DNA of 64,000 nt from Pseudomonas trivialis (GCF_001439805.1 NZ_JYLK01000020.1:21856-85855), one strand, 5' to 3'; shown: positions 44,553 through 53,575, counted from the first letter of the stretch. Numbers and translations are program-made. Notes: generated from the letters alone by a model not told the origin.

Positions 44553-45674
44553 TTGATACGAAAACTGATTGTACTGCTGCTGATCGGCCTGTTCTCGGCA
44601 GCGTTGGTGTTGGGGATTGGCGCCTGGAAATACGCGTCTGCCTTGAAGCAGCCGTTGAAACTGACCCAGGAGCAATTACTCGACGTCCCGACCGGAGCTA
44701 CGCCAACCGGCACGTTCAACCGCCTGGAAAACGAAGGGGTGATCGACGGTGCCTTCTGGTTGCGTCTTTACTGGCGTCTCAACCTCGACGGCCAGCCCCT
44801 GCACAGCGGCGAATACCGCATGACGCCAGGCATGACGGCCCAGGACCTGATCGGCCTGTGGCAGCGCGGCGAAGTGGTGCAGTACAGTCTGACTCTGGTG
44901 GAAGGCTGGAATTTCCGTCAGGTGCGGTCCGCTCTGGCCAGGCACGACAAGATCGTGCAATCCCTGTCCGGTCTCAGCGACAGTGAAGTGATGGACAAGC
45001 TCGGTCATCCCGGCGTGTTCCCCGAGGGGCGCTTCTTCCCGGATACCTACCGCTTCGTGCGTGGCATGAGCGATGTCGAACTCCTGAAAAAAGCCTACAA
45101 CCGTCTGGACGACGTACTCGCCCAGGAATGGAGCAAGCGCGCTGCCGACGCGCCGTATACCGACCCTTACCAGGCGCTGATCATGGCGTCCCTGGTGGAA
45201 AAGGAAACCGGTGTGCCGGAAGAACGCGCGCAGATCGCCGGGGTGTTTGTGCGCCGCCTGAAGATCGGCATGCAGTTGCAGACCGATCCCACCGTGATCT
45301 ATGGCCTGGGTGAGCGCTACAACGGCAAGTTGACCCGCGCTCACCTCAAGGAAGCCAACCCCTATAACACCTACATGATTGCCGGCCTGCCGCCCACACC
45401 GATTGCCATGGTCGGCCGCGAGGCGATCCATGCCGCGCTGAACCCGGCGCCGGGCAGCAGCCTGTATTTCGTTGCCCGTGGTGATGGCAGCCATATCTTC
45501 TCCGACGACCTGGATGCGCATAATGCCGCCGTGCGCGAGTTTCAGCTCAAGCGCCGTGCCGATTACCGCTCCAGCCCGGCGCCGGCGGTGAAGCCGCTGG
45601 ACGAAGTGACGCCGCCGGCCGACGCTCCGGTCGAGCCCGCGCCGGATACGGCCGCGCCGCAAAGCCCGCAATGA
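44553..45674 (+). CDS. mltG: Endolytic murein transglycosylase MltG
   Basis: Cleaves nascent peptidoglycan strands in the periplasm. 373 residues: N-terminal membrane anchor (about 3-25, KLIVLLLIGLFSAALVLGIG), a LysM-like region, and the YceG catalytic domain with the active Glu in LVEKETGVPEER (about residue 215), LQTDPTVIYG and NPYNTY. The C-terminal 40 residues are Pro/Ala-rich. The likely start is TTG 44553, one base after the pabC stop; an upstream in-frame ATG (44496) lies inside pabC. Confidence 0.93.
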   Translation: MIRKLIVLLLIGLFSAALVLGIGAWKYASALKQPLKLTQEQLLDVPTGATPTGTFNRLENEGVIDGAFWLRLYWRLNLDGQPLHSGEYRMTPGMTAQDLIGLWQRGEVVQYSLTLVEGWNFRQVRSALARHDKIVQSLSGLSDSEVMDKLGHPGVFPEGRFFPDTYRFVRGMSDVELLKKAYNRLDDVLAQEWSKRAADAPYTDPYQALIMASLVEKETGVPEERAQIAGVFVRRLKIGMQLQTDPTVIYGLGERYNGKLTRAHLKEANPYNTYMIAGLPPTPIAMVGREAIHAALNPAPGSSLYFVARGDGSHIFSDDLDAHNAAVREFQLKRRADYRSSPAPAVKPLDEVTPPADAPVEPAPDTAAPQSPQ

Positions 45675-45693
45675 CTCTGACTAAGGACCGCCT

Positions 45694-46326
45694 GTGACTG
45701 GCCTGTTTATTACTCTGGAAGGCCCGGAAGGCGCCGGCAAGAGCACCAACCGCGATTACCTGGCCGAGCGCCTGCGTGCGCAGGGTATCGAAGTGGTATT
45801 GACCCGCGAGCCGGGGGGTACGCTCCTGGCCGAGCGCATTCGTGACGTGCTGCTGGCCCCGGCAGACGAGCCGATGAACCCCGACACCGAGCTGCTGCTG
45901 GTGTTTGCCGCCCGTGCCCAGCACCTGGCCGAAGTGATTCGCCCGGCCCTGGCGCGTGGTGCGGTGGTGATCTGCGACCGGTTTACCGACTCCACCTACG
46001 CCTATCAGGGCGGTGGCCGGGGTCTGTGCCTTGAGCGCATCGCCAGCCTGGAGACCTTCGTGCAGGGCGATTTGCGTCCCGACCTGACCCTGTTGTTCGA
46101 CCTGCCCGTGGCCGTGGGCATGGCCCGCGCCAGTGCCCGTGGTCGCCTGGACCGGTTCGAGCTGGAAGGCCATGGCTTCTTCGATGCCGTACGCAGCGCC
46201 TTTATCCGCCGTGCCGAGGCCGAGCCTGCGCGTTATCACCTGCTGGATGCCGCCCAGCCGCTGGCCCAGGTGCAGCAGAATATCGACGCCTTGCTGCCCA
46301 CTTTGCTGGAGCGCGCCCGTGGCTGA
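45694..46326 (+). CDS. tmk: Thymidylate kinase
   Basis: Phosphorylates dTMP. 210 residues with P-loop EGPEGAGKST (residues 8-17), the DRFTDST motif (about 94-100; DRx) and lid region ASARGRLDRFE. Start is GTG at 45694 with AAGGA ahead. Overlaps holB by eight bases, an ancient DNA-replication pairing. Confidence 0.96.
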   Translation: MTGLFITLEGPEGAGKSTNRDYLAERLRAQGIEVVLTREPGGTLLAERIRDVLLAPADEPMNPDTELLLVFAARAQHLAEVIRPALARGAVVICDRFTDSTYAYQGGGRGLCLERIASLETFVQGDLRPDLTLLFDLPVAVGMARASARGRLDRFELEGHGFFDAVRSAFIRRAEAEPARYHLLDAAQPLAQVQQNIDALLPTLLERARG

Positions 46327-47308
46327 AGCCTACCCGTGGCAGGACGGTCTCTGGCAGCAACTGGCCGGCCGTGCCCAGCACGCTCATGCCTATTTACTGC
46401 ATGGGCCGATTGGCATCGGCAAGCGCGCCCTGGCCGAGCGCCTGATGGCCAGCCTGCTGTGCCAGCGCCCGGTCAATCTGCACGCCTGCGGTGAGTGCAA
46501 ATCCTGCCTGCTGCTCAAGGCTGGCAGCCACCCGGACAACTACCTCCTGGAACCTGAGGAAGCGGACAAGGCGATCAAGGTCGACCAGGTGCGCGATCTT
46601 GTCAGTTTCGTGGTGCAAACCGCGCAGATGGGCGGGCGCAAGGTGGTGCTGATCGAGCCGGTGGAGGCGATGAACATCAACGCCGCCAACGCCCTGCTCA
46701 AGAGTCTGGAAGAACCGTCCGGCGATACCGTACTGCTGCTGGTGAGCCATCAGTCCAGCCGCCTGTTGCCGACCATTCGTAGCCGTTGCGTGCAGCAGGC
46801 ATGCCCGTTACCCAGTGAGGCCATGAGCCTGCAATGGCTGGCGCAGGCGCTGCCGGACTGCGGCGAAGAAGAACGCGTGGAGCTGCTGACCCTGGCCGCC
46901 GGCTCGCCCTTGGCCGCCGTGAAGCTGCAGGCTCAGGGCGTTCGCGAACAGCGCGCGCTGGTGGTGGACGGTGTGAAGAAGCTGCTCAAGCTAGAACTGT
47001 CCGCCACGCAACTGGCCGAAACCGCGTGGAAGGATATTCCGCTGCTGCTGTTGTTCGACTGGTTCTGCGACTGGTCGAGCCTAATCCTGCGCTACCAACT
47101 GACCCAGGACGAAAGCGGCCTGGGTTTGCCGGATATGCGCAAGGTGGTGCAATACCTTGCGCAGAAAAGTGCGCAGGACAAGGTGCTGGCGATCCAGGAC
47201 TGGATCCTCGCCCAGCGCCAGAAGGTACTCGGCAAGGCCAACCTCAACCGCGTGCTGTTGCTTGAAGCGCTGCTGGTGCAGTGGGTCGGCCTGCTTGGCC
47301 GCCGTTAA
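46319..47308 (+). CDS. holB: DNA polymerase III delta' subunit
   Basis: Clamp-loader subunit. 329 residues with a modified P-loop (HGPIGIGKRALAE), the zinc module CGECKSC (about residues 57-63), the VDQVRDL segment, the conserved NALLKSLEEP box and the SRC motif in TIRSRCVQ. Starts at GTG 46319 inside the end of tmk. In many Pseudomonas, pilZ comes between holB and tatD; here only 56 bases separate them. Confidence 0.94.
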   Translation: MAEAYPWQDGLWQQLAGRAQHAHAYLLHGPIGIGKRALAERLMASLLCQRPVNLHACGECKSCLLLKAGSHPDNYLLEPEEADKAIKVDQVRDLVSFVVQTAQMGGRKVVLIEPVEAMNINAANALLKSLEEPSGDTVLLLVSHQSSRLLPTIRSRCVQQACPLPSEAMSLQWLAQALPDCGEEERVELLTLAAGSPLAAVKLQAQGVREQRALVVDGVKKLLKLELSATQLAETAWKDIPLLLLFDWFCDWSSLILRYQLTQDESGLGLPDMRKVVQYLAQKSAQDKVLAIQDWILAQRQKVLGKANLNRVLLLEALLVQWVGLLGRR

Positions 47309-47364
47309 TTTCCACGGCCGACGGGTGTACCGTTGGCCCGCCACTCCTGAAGTCGTGATTGCCT

Positions 47365-48150
47365 ATGCTCGTAGATTCCCATTGCCACCTCGACCGTCTT
47401 GACCTCGCCCAGCACGGCGGCTCCCTCGATGCCGCCCTGGAAGCGGCACGCCAGCGCGGGGTAGGGCACTTTCTGTGCATCGGCGTCAGCGCCGAGAACG
47501 CCGCCGACGTCAAAGCCCTGGCTGAGCGCTATGCCGATGTGGATTGCTCGGTGGGCATCCATCCGCTGGACCTCAAGCCCGATGAGGCCCCGGCCCTCGA
47601 CTGGCTGCTCGGCGAACTCGACCACCCGCGGGTGGTGGCCATCGGTGAAACCGGCCTGGACTACCACTACGAGCCCGAGGCCGCAGACGTGCAGCAGGCC
47701 TCCTTCCGCCTGCACCTGCAGGCGGCCGCGCAGACCGGCAAACCGGTGATCGTCCACACCCGTGGCGCCCGCGCCGACACCCTGACCCTGCTGCGCGAAG
47801 CCGCGCTGCCCCAAGCGGGCGTGTTGCATTGTTTCACTGAAGATTGGGACATGGCCAAGGCTGCCCTGGACCTGGGCTTCTACATTTCCCTGTCGGGCAT
47901 CGTCACCTTCCGCAACGCCGATGCACTGCGCGATGTGGCCCGCCAGGTACCCGCCGACCGTTTGCTGGTGGAGACCGACTCGCCGTACCTGGCGCCGATC
48001 CCCCATCGCGGCAAGCCGAACCTGCCGGAATACGTGCGCGACGTGGCAGATTACCTGGCGATGCTGCGGGGGGCGTCTTACGAGCGTTTTGCCGAGCAGA
48101 CGACCGAGAACTTCAAGCGTTTATTCCCCCTGGCACACGTCGCCGGCTGA
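47365..48150 (+). CDS. tatD: TatD-family deoxyribonuclease
   Basis: Metal-dependent 3'-5' DNase/hydrolase of the YcfH/TatD group. 261 residues with metal ligands in DSHCHLDRL (residues 4-12), GETGLDYHY (about 90-98), VIVHTRGA, LHCFTEDW and ETDSPYLAP. The ATG at 47365 is preferred to an in-frame TTG six bases upstream. Last gene of the long operon; the minus-strand rgsA terminator follows. Confidence 0.93.
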   Translation: MLVDSHCHLDRLDLAQHGGSLDAALEAARQRGVGHFLCIGVSAENAADVKALAERYADVDCSVGIHPLDLKPDEAPALDWLLGELDHPRVVAIGETGLDYHYEPEAADVQQASFRLHLQAAAQTGKPVIVHTRGARADTLTLLREAALPQAGVLHCFTEDWDMAKAALDLGFYISLSGIVTFRNADALRDVARQVPADRLLVETDSPYLAPIPHRGKPNLPEYVRDVADYLAMLRGASYERFAEQTTENFKRLFPLAHVAG

Positions 48151-48166
48151 CCCCCTCAAATCGAAG

Positions 48167-48290
48167 GCAAAAAAAACCCGGGTTCTGGGGGGTGAATCCG
48201 GGTTAAGACCATTAGGAGTTAACAAGGGCACTCAGTCCGTCGGTGCCCAGGTCGCCGCGTCACTTGGGGGAGATGCCGCGCCGACAGTTG
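48167..48290 (-). ncRNA. rgsA: Small RNA RgsA (5' end approximate)
   Basis: On the minus strand a hairpin AACCCGG...CCGGGTT plus eight T (48169-48204) ends a transcript with no ORF. The upstream side has sigma-S-like -10 words (CAATACT 48292-48298, CGATACT 48302-48308), predicting an RNA of about 120 nt. RgsA is an RpoS-dependent Pseudomonas sRNA encoded next to tatD and reported to repress acpP and fis. Here the RNA segment opposite 48209-48227 is complementary to the acpP ribosome site at 42123-42142 with a single bulge, which supports the assignment. Confidence 0.75.
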
Positions 48291-48309
48291 AAGTATTGAT
48301 CAGTATCGG

Positions 48310-48592
48310 ATTCAGTCCAGTCGCGACTGGTCGTTTTTTAAACAGATTTGGAATACGCGCGCTTCCCTTGAGTTCTCATTGGGCAGGCACCGGTAGGCCC
48401 ATTGCGTATTGTTTTTGACTGATACAGGGCAAAACGTTGGCGAATTGAAGGTAAAGCGTCGGACGGGTACACATAGGCGTTGCTCAACGACCGTTCAGTC
48501 GGGATAATCCCTCGCACCGGGTAAATCGTATCGCCACGTATCCGTGGCCCTGCGCGAGCCTTCCCATTCCGACCTCTGCAGAACTCTTCCTC
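48310..48592. other. rgsA-tetR divergent region
   Basis: Should contain the rgsA promoter (left) and the tetR promoter (right). A short TTGACTGATACAG stretch near 48415 is A+T-rich but I do not assign hexamers. A plus-strand frame across rgsA up to 48418 has no start codon and is not treated as a gene. Confidence 0.35.
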
Positions 48593-49261
48593 ATGCACAA
48601 AGAACCCCGTAAGGTCCGTGAGTTTCGCCGCCGTGAGCAGGAAATTCTCGACACCGCACTCAAGTTGTTTCTCGATCAGGGTGAGGACAGCGTCACCGTC
48701 GAGATGATCGCGGATGCCGTGGGTATCGGCAAAGGCACTATCTACAAACACTTCAAGTCCAAGGCCGAGATCTACCTGCGCCTGATGCTCGACTACGAGC
48801 GTGACTTGAACGAGCTGCTGCACTCGGCCGATGTCGACAAGGACAAGGAAGCCCTGTCGCGGGCCTACTTCGAGTTCCGCATGCGGGACCCGCAGCGTTA
48901 CCGCCTGTTCGACCGCCTGGAAGAAAAGGTGGTCAAAGGCCATCAAGTGCCGGAAATGGTCGAGGAACTGCACAAGATCCGCGCCTCCAACTTCGAACGC
49001 CTGACGCTGTTGATCAAGGGGCGCATCAGCGAAGGCAAGCTTGAAGACGTGCCGCCGTACTTTCACTACTGCGCGGCCTGGGCCCTGGTACATGGCGCCG
49101 TGGCGCTGTACCACTCGCCGTTCTGGAGCAATGTGCTGGAAGACCAGGAAGGCTTTTTCCAATTCCTGATGGACATTGGCGTGCGCATGGGCAACAAGCG
49201 CAAGCACAGCGGCGACCTGCCAGGCGCGGAACCGAAAACCGGAGAGACCCCGGCCACGTGA
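48593..49261 (+). CDS. TetR-family transcriptional regulator
   Basis: 222 residues. The N-terminal helix-turn-helix (about 14-60) reads ILDTALKLFLDQGEDSVTVE and GIGKGTIYKHF, a standard TetR DNA-binding domain. The ligand domain (65-205) is helical and ends in a disordered basic/acidic tail. A similar regulator follows tatD in P. aeruginosa (PA2957, from memory). Its ligand and targets cannot be read from the sequence. Start ATG at 48593 has only a weak ribosome site. Confidence 0.9.
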   Translation: MHKEPRKVREFRRREQEILDTALKLFLDQGEDSVTVEMIADAVGIGKGTIYKHFKSKAEIYLRLMLDYERDLNELLHSADVDKDKEALSRAYFEFRMRDPQRYRLFDRLEEKVVKGHQVPEMVEELHKIRASNFERLTLLIKGRISEGKLEDVPPYFHYCAAWALVHGAVALYHSPFWSNVLEDQEGFFQFLMDIGVRMGNKRKHSGDLPGAEPKTGETPAT

Positions 49262-49400
49262 GTCATTCGCCACAGTGATGGCGTGATGATTTACTGCCGG
49301 GCGCATTACCCCAGGAATATACTCAGGCATGGACCTTGCTAAAAGCTGAGTTATAAGTCAGTTTTCAGTGCGCCCGAATTATCCGCTGCCGGAGTGATCC

Positions 49401-50369
49401 ATGATCGTTGATCGTCAAGGCAGGCGTTTTCGCAATTTGCGAATCAGCCTGACCTCAGCCTGCAATTACGCGTGTACCTACTGCGTGCCCGATGGCAAGC
49501 GGCTGGTGGCTGCCCAGGACGAACTCTCGGCCCAGGCCATGGCCCGTGGCGTGGCGTACCTGATCGAAGCGGCCGGTATCGACCGTCTGCGTATCACCGG
49601 CGGCGAACCGCTGGTGAGCCCCAAGCTGGAAGCCTTTATGGGCGCCGTGGGGCAGATGGGGCTCAGTGATATCAGCCTGACCACCAATGGCCAGTTGCTC
49701 GCACGCAAACTGCCGCTGCTGGTGGAGGCTGGCATTCGGCGCATCAATGTCTCTCTCGACACGCTGGACGCCGGTGCTTTTCGCAGCATCGCCCGTGGCG
49801 GCGACCTGGCCACTGTCCTCGACGGCATGGACCAGGCCCGCGCCGCTGGCATCAAAATCAAGGTCAACATGGTGCCGCTGCGCGGGCAGAACCTCGACCA
49901 GGTGATGCCGCTGCTCGACTACTGCCTGGCGCGCGGCTACGAGTTGCGCTTTATCGAATTGATGCGCATGGGCCATCTGGCCAGGGATTCCAACGCGTTC
50001 CTGCAGCAGTTCGTCAGCCTGCAGCAACTGCTCAGCCTGATCGGCGAGCATCACGAATACCTGCAGGCCAATGCCCCCGTGGATGCCACGGCGGTACGTT
50101 ATGAAGTGCCGGGCAAAGGCTTCTTCGGGGTCATCGCCAACGAGAGTGTGCCGTTCTGCCGTACCTGTTCGCGATTACGGCTGTCGTCCACCGGTTGGCT
50201 GCACGGTTGCCTGTCGTCGAGTAACCGTCACTACGTCGGCGACCTGCTGGACAAGCCGCGTCATCAGGCACTGCCGGCCCTGCAAGGTCTGCTGATGAAG
50301 GCCCTGGGCGACAAACAGGAAGTGGCCTTTTCGGGCGGGGCAACAATCATGAAAATCATCGGCGGCTAA
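49401..50369 (+). CDS. moaA: Radical SAM GTP 3',8-cyclase, MoaA-like
   Basis: First step of molybdopterin synthesis. 322 residues with the radical-SAM cluster CNYACTYC (residues 21-28), the SAM motif ITGGEPLVSP (about 66-75), the second-cluster cysteines CRTCSRLRLSS...C (about 253-270) and the family's C-terminal Gly-Gly (KIIGG). Pseudomonas often carry two moaA paralogues. This one stands alone after a TetR gene, away from moaBCDE, so which paralogue it is cannot be decided here. Confidence 0.82.
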   Translation: MIVDRQGRRFRNLRISLTSACNYACTYCVPDGKRLVAAQDELSAQAMARGVAYLIEAAGIDRLRITGGEPLVSPKLEAFMGAVGQMGLSDISLTTNGQLLARKLPLLVEAGIRRINVSLDTLDAGAFRSIARGGDLATVLDGMDQARAAGIKIKVNMVPLRGQNLDQVMPLLDYCLARGYELRFIELMRMGHLARDSNAFLQQFVSLQQLLSLIGEHHEYLQANAPVDATAVRYEVPGKGFFGVIANESVPFCRTCSRLRLSSTGWLHGCLSSSNRHYVGDLLDKPRHQALPALQGLLMKALGDKQEVAFSGGATIMKIIGG

Positions 50370-50395
50370 CGCTATTCCGTGAGTTCACAGCATCC

Positions 50396-50420
50396 ATGTG
50401 GGAGGGGCTTGCTCCCACAT
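50396..50420. repeat. REP element
   Basis: ATGTGGGAG-GGGCTTG-CTCCCACAT followed by TTGATTT, after the moaA-like gene; it may also serve as its terminator. Confidence 0.7.
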
Positions 50421-50507
50421 TTGATTTGAGTTTCCCAGGAGCTGGCGCAGAATCTGCATCTCGTGCCCATTCGCCGGTTTTCCGTCACCGGCTTCTGGAG
50501 AATTGGG

Positions 50508-51113
50508 ATGCGTAGTCTGGTTTTGTTGCTGGCGTCGTTGGCGCTGGGTGGATGCATGACCGTCAGCGATATGGCCGAAGGCACTCGCTATCAGATGAGC
50601 GATGCCGGATTGCTCGACCACAGCGACACCCGCCGAACGGCCTCCGTGCGCATACAGCCGGATTCCTTTGTCTTTATCGCCCAGGGCAGCTTTGTGCCGC
50701 CGGGCAGCGCCTACCCGCGACCGAACGTGGTGGCCGAAGAAGCCTTCAACGGTTTCGTCGAGTATTTCCCCATGGTGCGCCGCGCCCGTAAACCCGAAGG
50801 CCTCGAACAGGCAATGTCCGAGGCCCGTGCGGCCGGTGCTCATTACCTGTTGTACTGCCGTTTTGCCGCCGCCGATGACCGTATCGGCAATGCCGACGAA
50901 TGGTCGGATCAGGAGGCGCTTGACCGGGTAGGGCTGGACAGCGGCGTGATCCAGATCATGCTGATCGAGACCAGCACCCAGTATTTGATCGATACTGCAC
51001 GTATTCGCAGTCGTGGCGGTTTACTGACGTTCCACGACAACAGGCCACAGGACCTGATTGCCCGCCCGCTCGCGCAGTACGCGCGCAGTTTGCTGGGCAT
51101 GAGCAATCAGTAA
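50508..51113 (+). CDS. DUF4823-type lipoprotein
   Basis: 201 residues. The N terminus MRSLVLLLASLALGGC carries a lipobox (LGGC, Cys 16), so it is a lipid-anchored envelope protein. The rest alternates strands and helices, with EAMSEARAAGAHYLLYCRF and QIMLIETSTQYLIDTARI; it resembles the DUF4823 family of unknown function. The ATG at 50508 follows GGAGAA. It is 16 bases before the DUF1285 gene. Confidence 0.75.
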   Translation: MRSLVLLLASLALGGCMTVSDMAEGTRYQMSDAGLLDHSDTRRTASVRIQPDSFVFIAQGSFVPPGSAYPRPNVVAEEAFNGFVEYFPMVRRARKPEGLEQAMSEARAAGAHYLLYCRFAAADDRIGNADEWSDQEALDRVGLDSGVIQIMLIETSTQYLIDTARIRSRGGLLTFHDNRPQDLIARPLAQYARSLLGMSNQ

Positions 51114-51129
51114 CAGCAAGGAGACCCCC

Positions 51130-51690
51130 ATGACCGATTCCGCCAAGGCCAACGATCTGTTGGCGCAACTGCCCAAGGGCAAAGGGCCGGCGCCGGTGCA
51201 TCTGTGGAACCCGGACTTCTGCGGCAACATCGACATGCGCATTGCCCGCGACGGCACCTGGTTCTATCAAGGCACGCCGATCGGGCGCAAGCCGATGGTC
51301 AAGCTGTTCTCCAACATCATCCGCCGCGATGGCGATGACTATTTTCTGGTTACACCCGTGGAAAAAGTCGGCATCAGCGTGGATGACGCGCCGTTTGTGG
51401 CCATTACCCTCGAGGTGCAAGGGCAGGGCGAAAGCCAGGTACTGCGCTTTACCACCCACGTCGACGACGTTGTCGAGGCCGGCCAGGAACATCCGCTGCG
51501 GGTGATCACCGACCCCGTCACCCAGGAGCCTTCGCCTTACCTGCGCGTGCGCACTAACCTCGAAGCCCTGGTTCATCGCAATGTGTTCTACCAATTGGTG
51601 GAGCTGGCGGTTAGCCGTCCGATCAACGGCAGCAACTGGCTTGGGGTGTGGAGCGGCGGGATGTTCTTTCCCATCGGCCTGGAGCCTTGA
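51130..51690 (+). CDS. DUF1285 family protein
   Basis: 186 residues, soluble. Contains the DUF1285 signature WNPDFCGNIDMRIARDGTW (about 26-44), the PIGRKPMVKLFSNIIRRDGD segment and the C-terminal RNVFYQLVELAV. The family has solved structures but no established activity. AAGGAG lies upstream of the ATG. Probably co-transcribed with the preceding lipoprotein. Confidence 0.85.
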   Translation: MTDSAKANDLLAQLPKGKGPAPVHLWNPDFCGNIDMRIARDGTWFYQGTPIGRKPMVKLFSNIIRRDGDDYFLVTPVEKVGISVDDAPFVAITLEVQGQGESQVLRFTTHVDDVVEAGQEHPLRVITDPVTQEPSPYLRVRTNLEALVHRNVFYQLVELAVSRPINGSNWLGVWSGGMFFPIGLEP

Positions 51691-51758
51691 ACGCGCGATT
51701 TTCATCTCCCTGAAATAATTCGCTTGCTGCAAACCGGCGCTTTCGGTTATCAATTTGT

Positions 51759-51774
51759 ACATGATTAGACATGT
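51759..51774. promoter_or_regulatory. Inverted repeat over the gntR start codon
   Basis: ACATG-ATTAGA-CATGT, perfect 5-bp arms, covers the ATG at 51761. A weak promoter (TTGCTG-N18-TATCAA, 51724-51753) would start RNA at about the same base. This suits self-repression of a leaderless message. Confidence 0.4.
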
Positions 51775-52474
51775 TCGATTTGATAAGAAAAAACGCGTCG
51801 TCGATGAACTCATCCGCCGTATCGAAGCCGGGGTGATGGTCGACGGTTTCCTGCTGCCGGGCGAGCACCAGTTGGCGGAAGAGTTTGCGGTCAGCCGCGG
51901 CACCCTGCGTGAGGCGCTGGCCGAGCTCAAGCGCCGCAATTACATCGCGACCCAAAGCGGCGTTGGCTCCATCGTCACGTTTGACGGCATGGTGCTGGAC
52001 CAGAACAGCGGATGGGCCCAGGCCCTGGCGGACACTGGCGCACGGGTCAACACCGACATCCTGCGCCTCGAAGCCGTGACCCGCAGCGACTTGCTCAGCC
52101 GCTTCGGCAGTGACCAGTTCATCGCCCTCGACCGGCGACGGCGCACCACCGAAGGCACCGCCGTGTCCCTGGAGCGCTCACTGATGCCCGCGTCCGGTGG
52201 CCTGGAAAGCCTGCCCCGCGTCGGTCTGATCGACAACTCCCTGACCATCACCCTGGCCGCCTACGGTTTCATTGGCGCCACCGGAGACCAGTGGATCGGT
52301 GCGGAGCCCCTGAACGAGGAGGACGCCCGTTTGCTGGGCCGCCCCACGGGCACGGTGTTTCTCAAGGCTTCGCGCACCACGTACGATCGGCGCAAGCGTT
52401 TCATGGAGTACGTCGAAAGCCTGCTCGACCCCGTGCACTTTCGCCTGCACCTGCAGTTTGGAGCTTCAAAATGA
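51761..52474 (+). CDS. GntR-family regulator with UTRA domain, YegW-like
   Basis: 237 residues: a winged helix-turn-helix (about 5-70, with LLPGEHQLAEEFAVSRGTLREALAEL split over strand and recognition helix) and a UTRA effector domain (about 85-235, HutC subfamily) that binds a small molecule. No Shine-Dalgarno precedes the ATG at 51761; a TTG at 51755 is an alternative. It overlaps the next gene by four bases and is the probable local regulator of the operon below. Confidence 0.88.
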   Translation: MIRHVRFDKKKRVVDELIRRIEAGVMVDGFLLPGEHQLAEEFAVSRGTLREALAELKRRNYIATQSGVGSIVTFDGMVLDQNSGWAQALADTGARVNTDILRLEAVTRSDLLSRFGSDQFIALDRRRRTTEGTAVSLERSLMPASGGLESLPRVGLIDNSLTITLAAYGFIGATGDQWIGAEPLNEEDARLLGRPTGTVFLKASRTTYDRRKRFMEYVESLLDPVHFRLHLQFGASK

Positions 52475-53472
52475 CCCCTGAAAATCGCGCACTTGCCGCG
52501 TTCCATGGCCTCGCCCTGGGCGATGCGCTCGGCATGCCCACCCAGTCCCTGAGCCGCGAACAGGTGCAGCAACGCTTCGGCGCCATCACCGCCCTTGAAG
52601 CGGCCGGGCCCGACCAGCCCATCGCACCGAACATGCCGGCCGGCTCCATCACCGATGACACCGAGCAGGCGATCCTGGTGGGCCAATTGCTGGTGGAGGG
52701 CCGGGGCAACATCGAGCCCACCGTGCTCGCCCAGCGCCTGATCGAGTGGGAAGCGGCGATGCGCGCCAAGGGCTCCCAGGACCTGCTGGGGCCGTCCACC
52801 AAACGCGCCATCGACATGATCCTGGCCGGCCACACGCCGGAAGAGTCAGGGCGTTACGGCACCACCAACGGCGCGGCCATGCGCATCACGCCAGTGGGGA
52901 TTGCCGCCGATATCAAAGACCCGGCACGGTTCATCCAGGCGGTGATCCAGGCATGCCAGGTCACCCACAACACCACTTTGGGGATTTCCAGCGCGGCGGC
53001 GGTGGCGGCGGTGGTGTCGGCCGGCATCAATGGCGCGGACCTGGGCGAGGCGCTGAACATCGGCGTGCAGGTCGCGCAAAAGGCCGAAAGCCACGGCCAC
53101 TGGATTGCCGGCGGACGTATCTCCACGCGCATCAGTTGGGCGCGCACCTTGAGCGTCGGCAGCGGCGACAAAGCGCTGTTCGCCGACCTGCTCTACGAAT
53201 TGATCGGCACCTCGGTCGCCTCTCAGGAGTCGGTGGTGGTGTCGTTCGCCCTGGCCCAGCAAGTGGCGGTCGGCGCAATGAACGCGTTTGAAGCCGTGTG
53301 CCTGGCCGCGAGCCTGGGCGGCGACACCGATACCATCGCCGCGATGCTCGGCGCCATGCTCGGCGCGTGCCTGGGCATGCAGTGCTGGCCGCAGGCGGTG
53401 ATTGAACAGGTCACGCGCGTGAATGGCCTGGACTTGCAGCCGTTGGTCCAGGGGCTGCTCGCATTGCGGTAA
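52471..53472 (+). CDS. ADP-ribosylglycohydrolase family protein, YegU-like
   Basis: 333 residues, all-helical ARH fold. Both Mg2+ sites are intact: SITDDTEQA (about residues 59-67) and GGDTDTIAAMLGAMLGA (about 287-303), with GLALGDALGMPTQ near the start. Family members remove ADP-ribose from Arg or Ser, or hydrolyse other N-ribosyl bonds. Its context (permease and ribokinase-type kinase) argues for a small ribosylated substrate rather than a protein. ATG overlaps the gntR stop. E. coli YegU sits in a like setting with YegV and YegW. Confidence 0.87.
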   Translation: MTPENRALAAFHGLALGDALGMPTQSLSREQVQQRFGAITALEAAGPDQPIAPNMPAGSITDDTEQAILVGQLLVEGRGNIEPTVLAQRLIEWEAAMRAKGSQDLLGPSTKRAIDMILAGHTPEESGRYGTTNGAAMRITPVGIAADIKDPARFIQAVIQACQVTHNTTLGISSAAAVAAVVSAGINGADLGEALNIGVQVAQKAESHGHWIAGGRISTRISWARTLSVGSGDKALFADLLYELIGTSVASQESVVVSFALAQQVAVGAMNAFEAVCLAASLGGDTDTIAAMLGAMLGACLGMQCWPQAVIEQVTRVNGLDLQPLVQGLLALR

Positions 53473-53575
53473 CGCCACAGATCAAAAAAATCGCATTGAG
53501 TCAGCACGGCTGGCTACAGCTTCAACTTGAAGATTTGCCACAACCACAACAATACAGGCACCAGGAGCCCCCCTC

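Noticed and set aside
47921..48418. Plus-strand frame continuing across rgsA with an acceptable-looking C-terminal peptide
   Set aside because: The only start codons lie inside tatD in another frame; the TAGGAG here is explained by complementarity to RgsA, not by a gene start.
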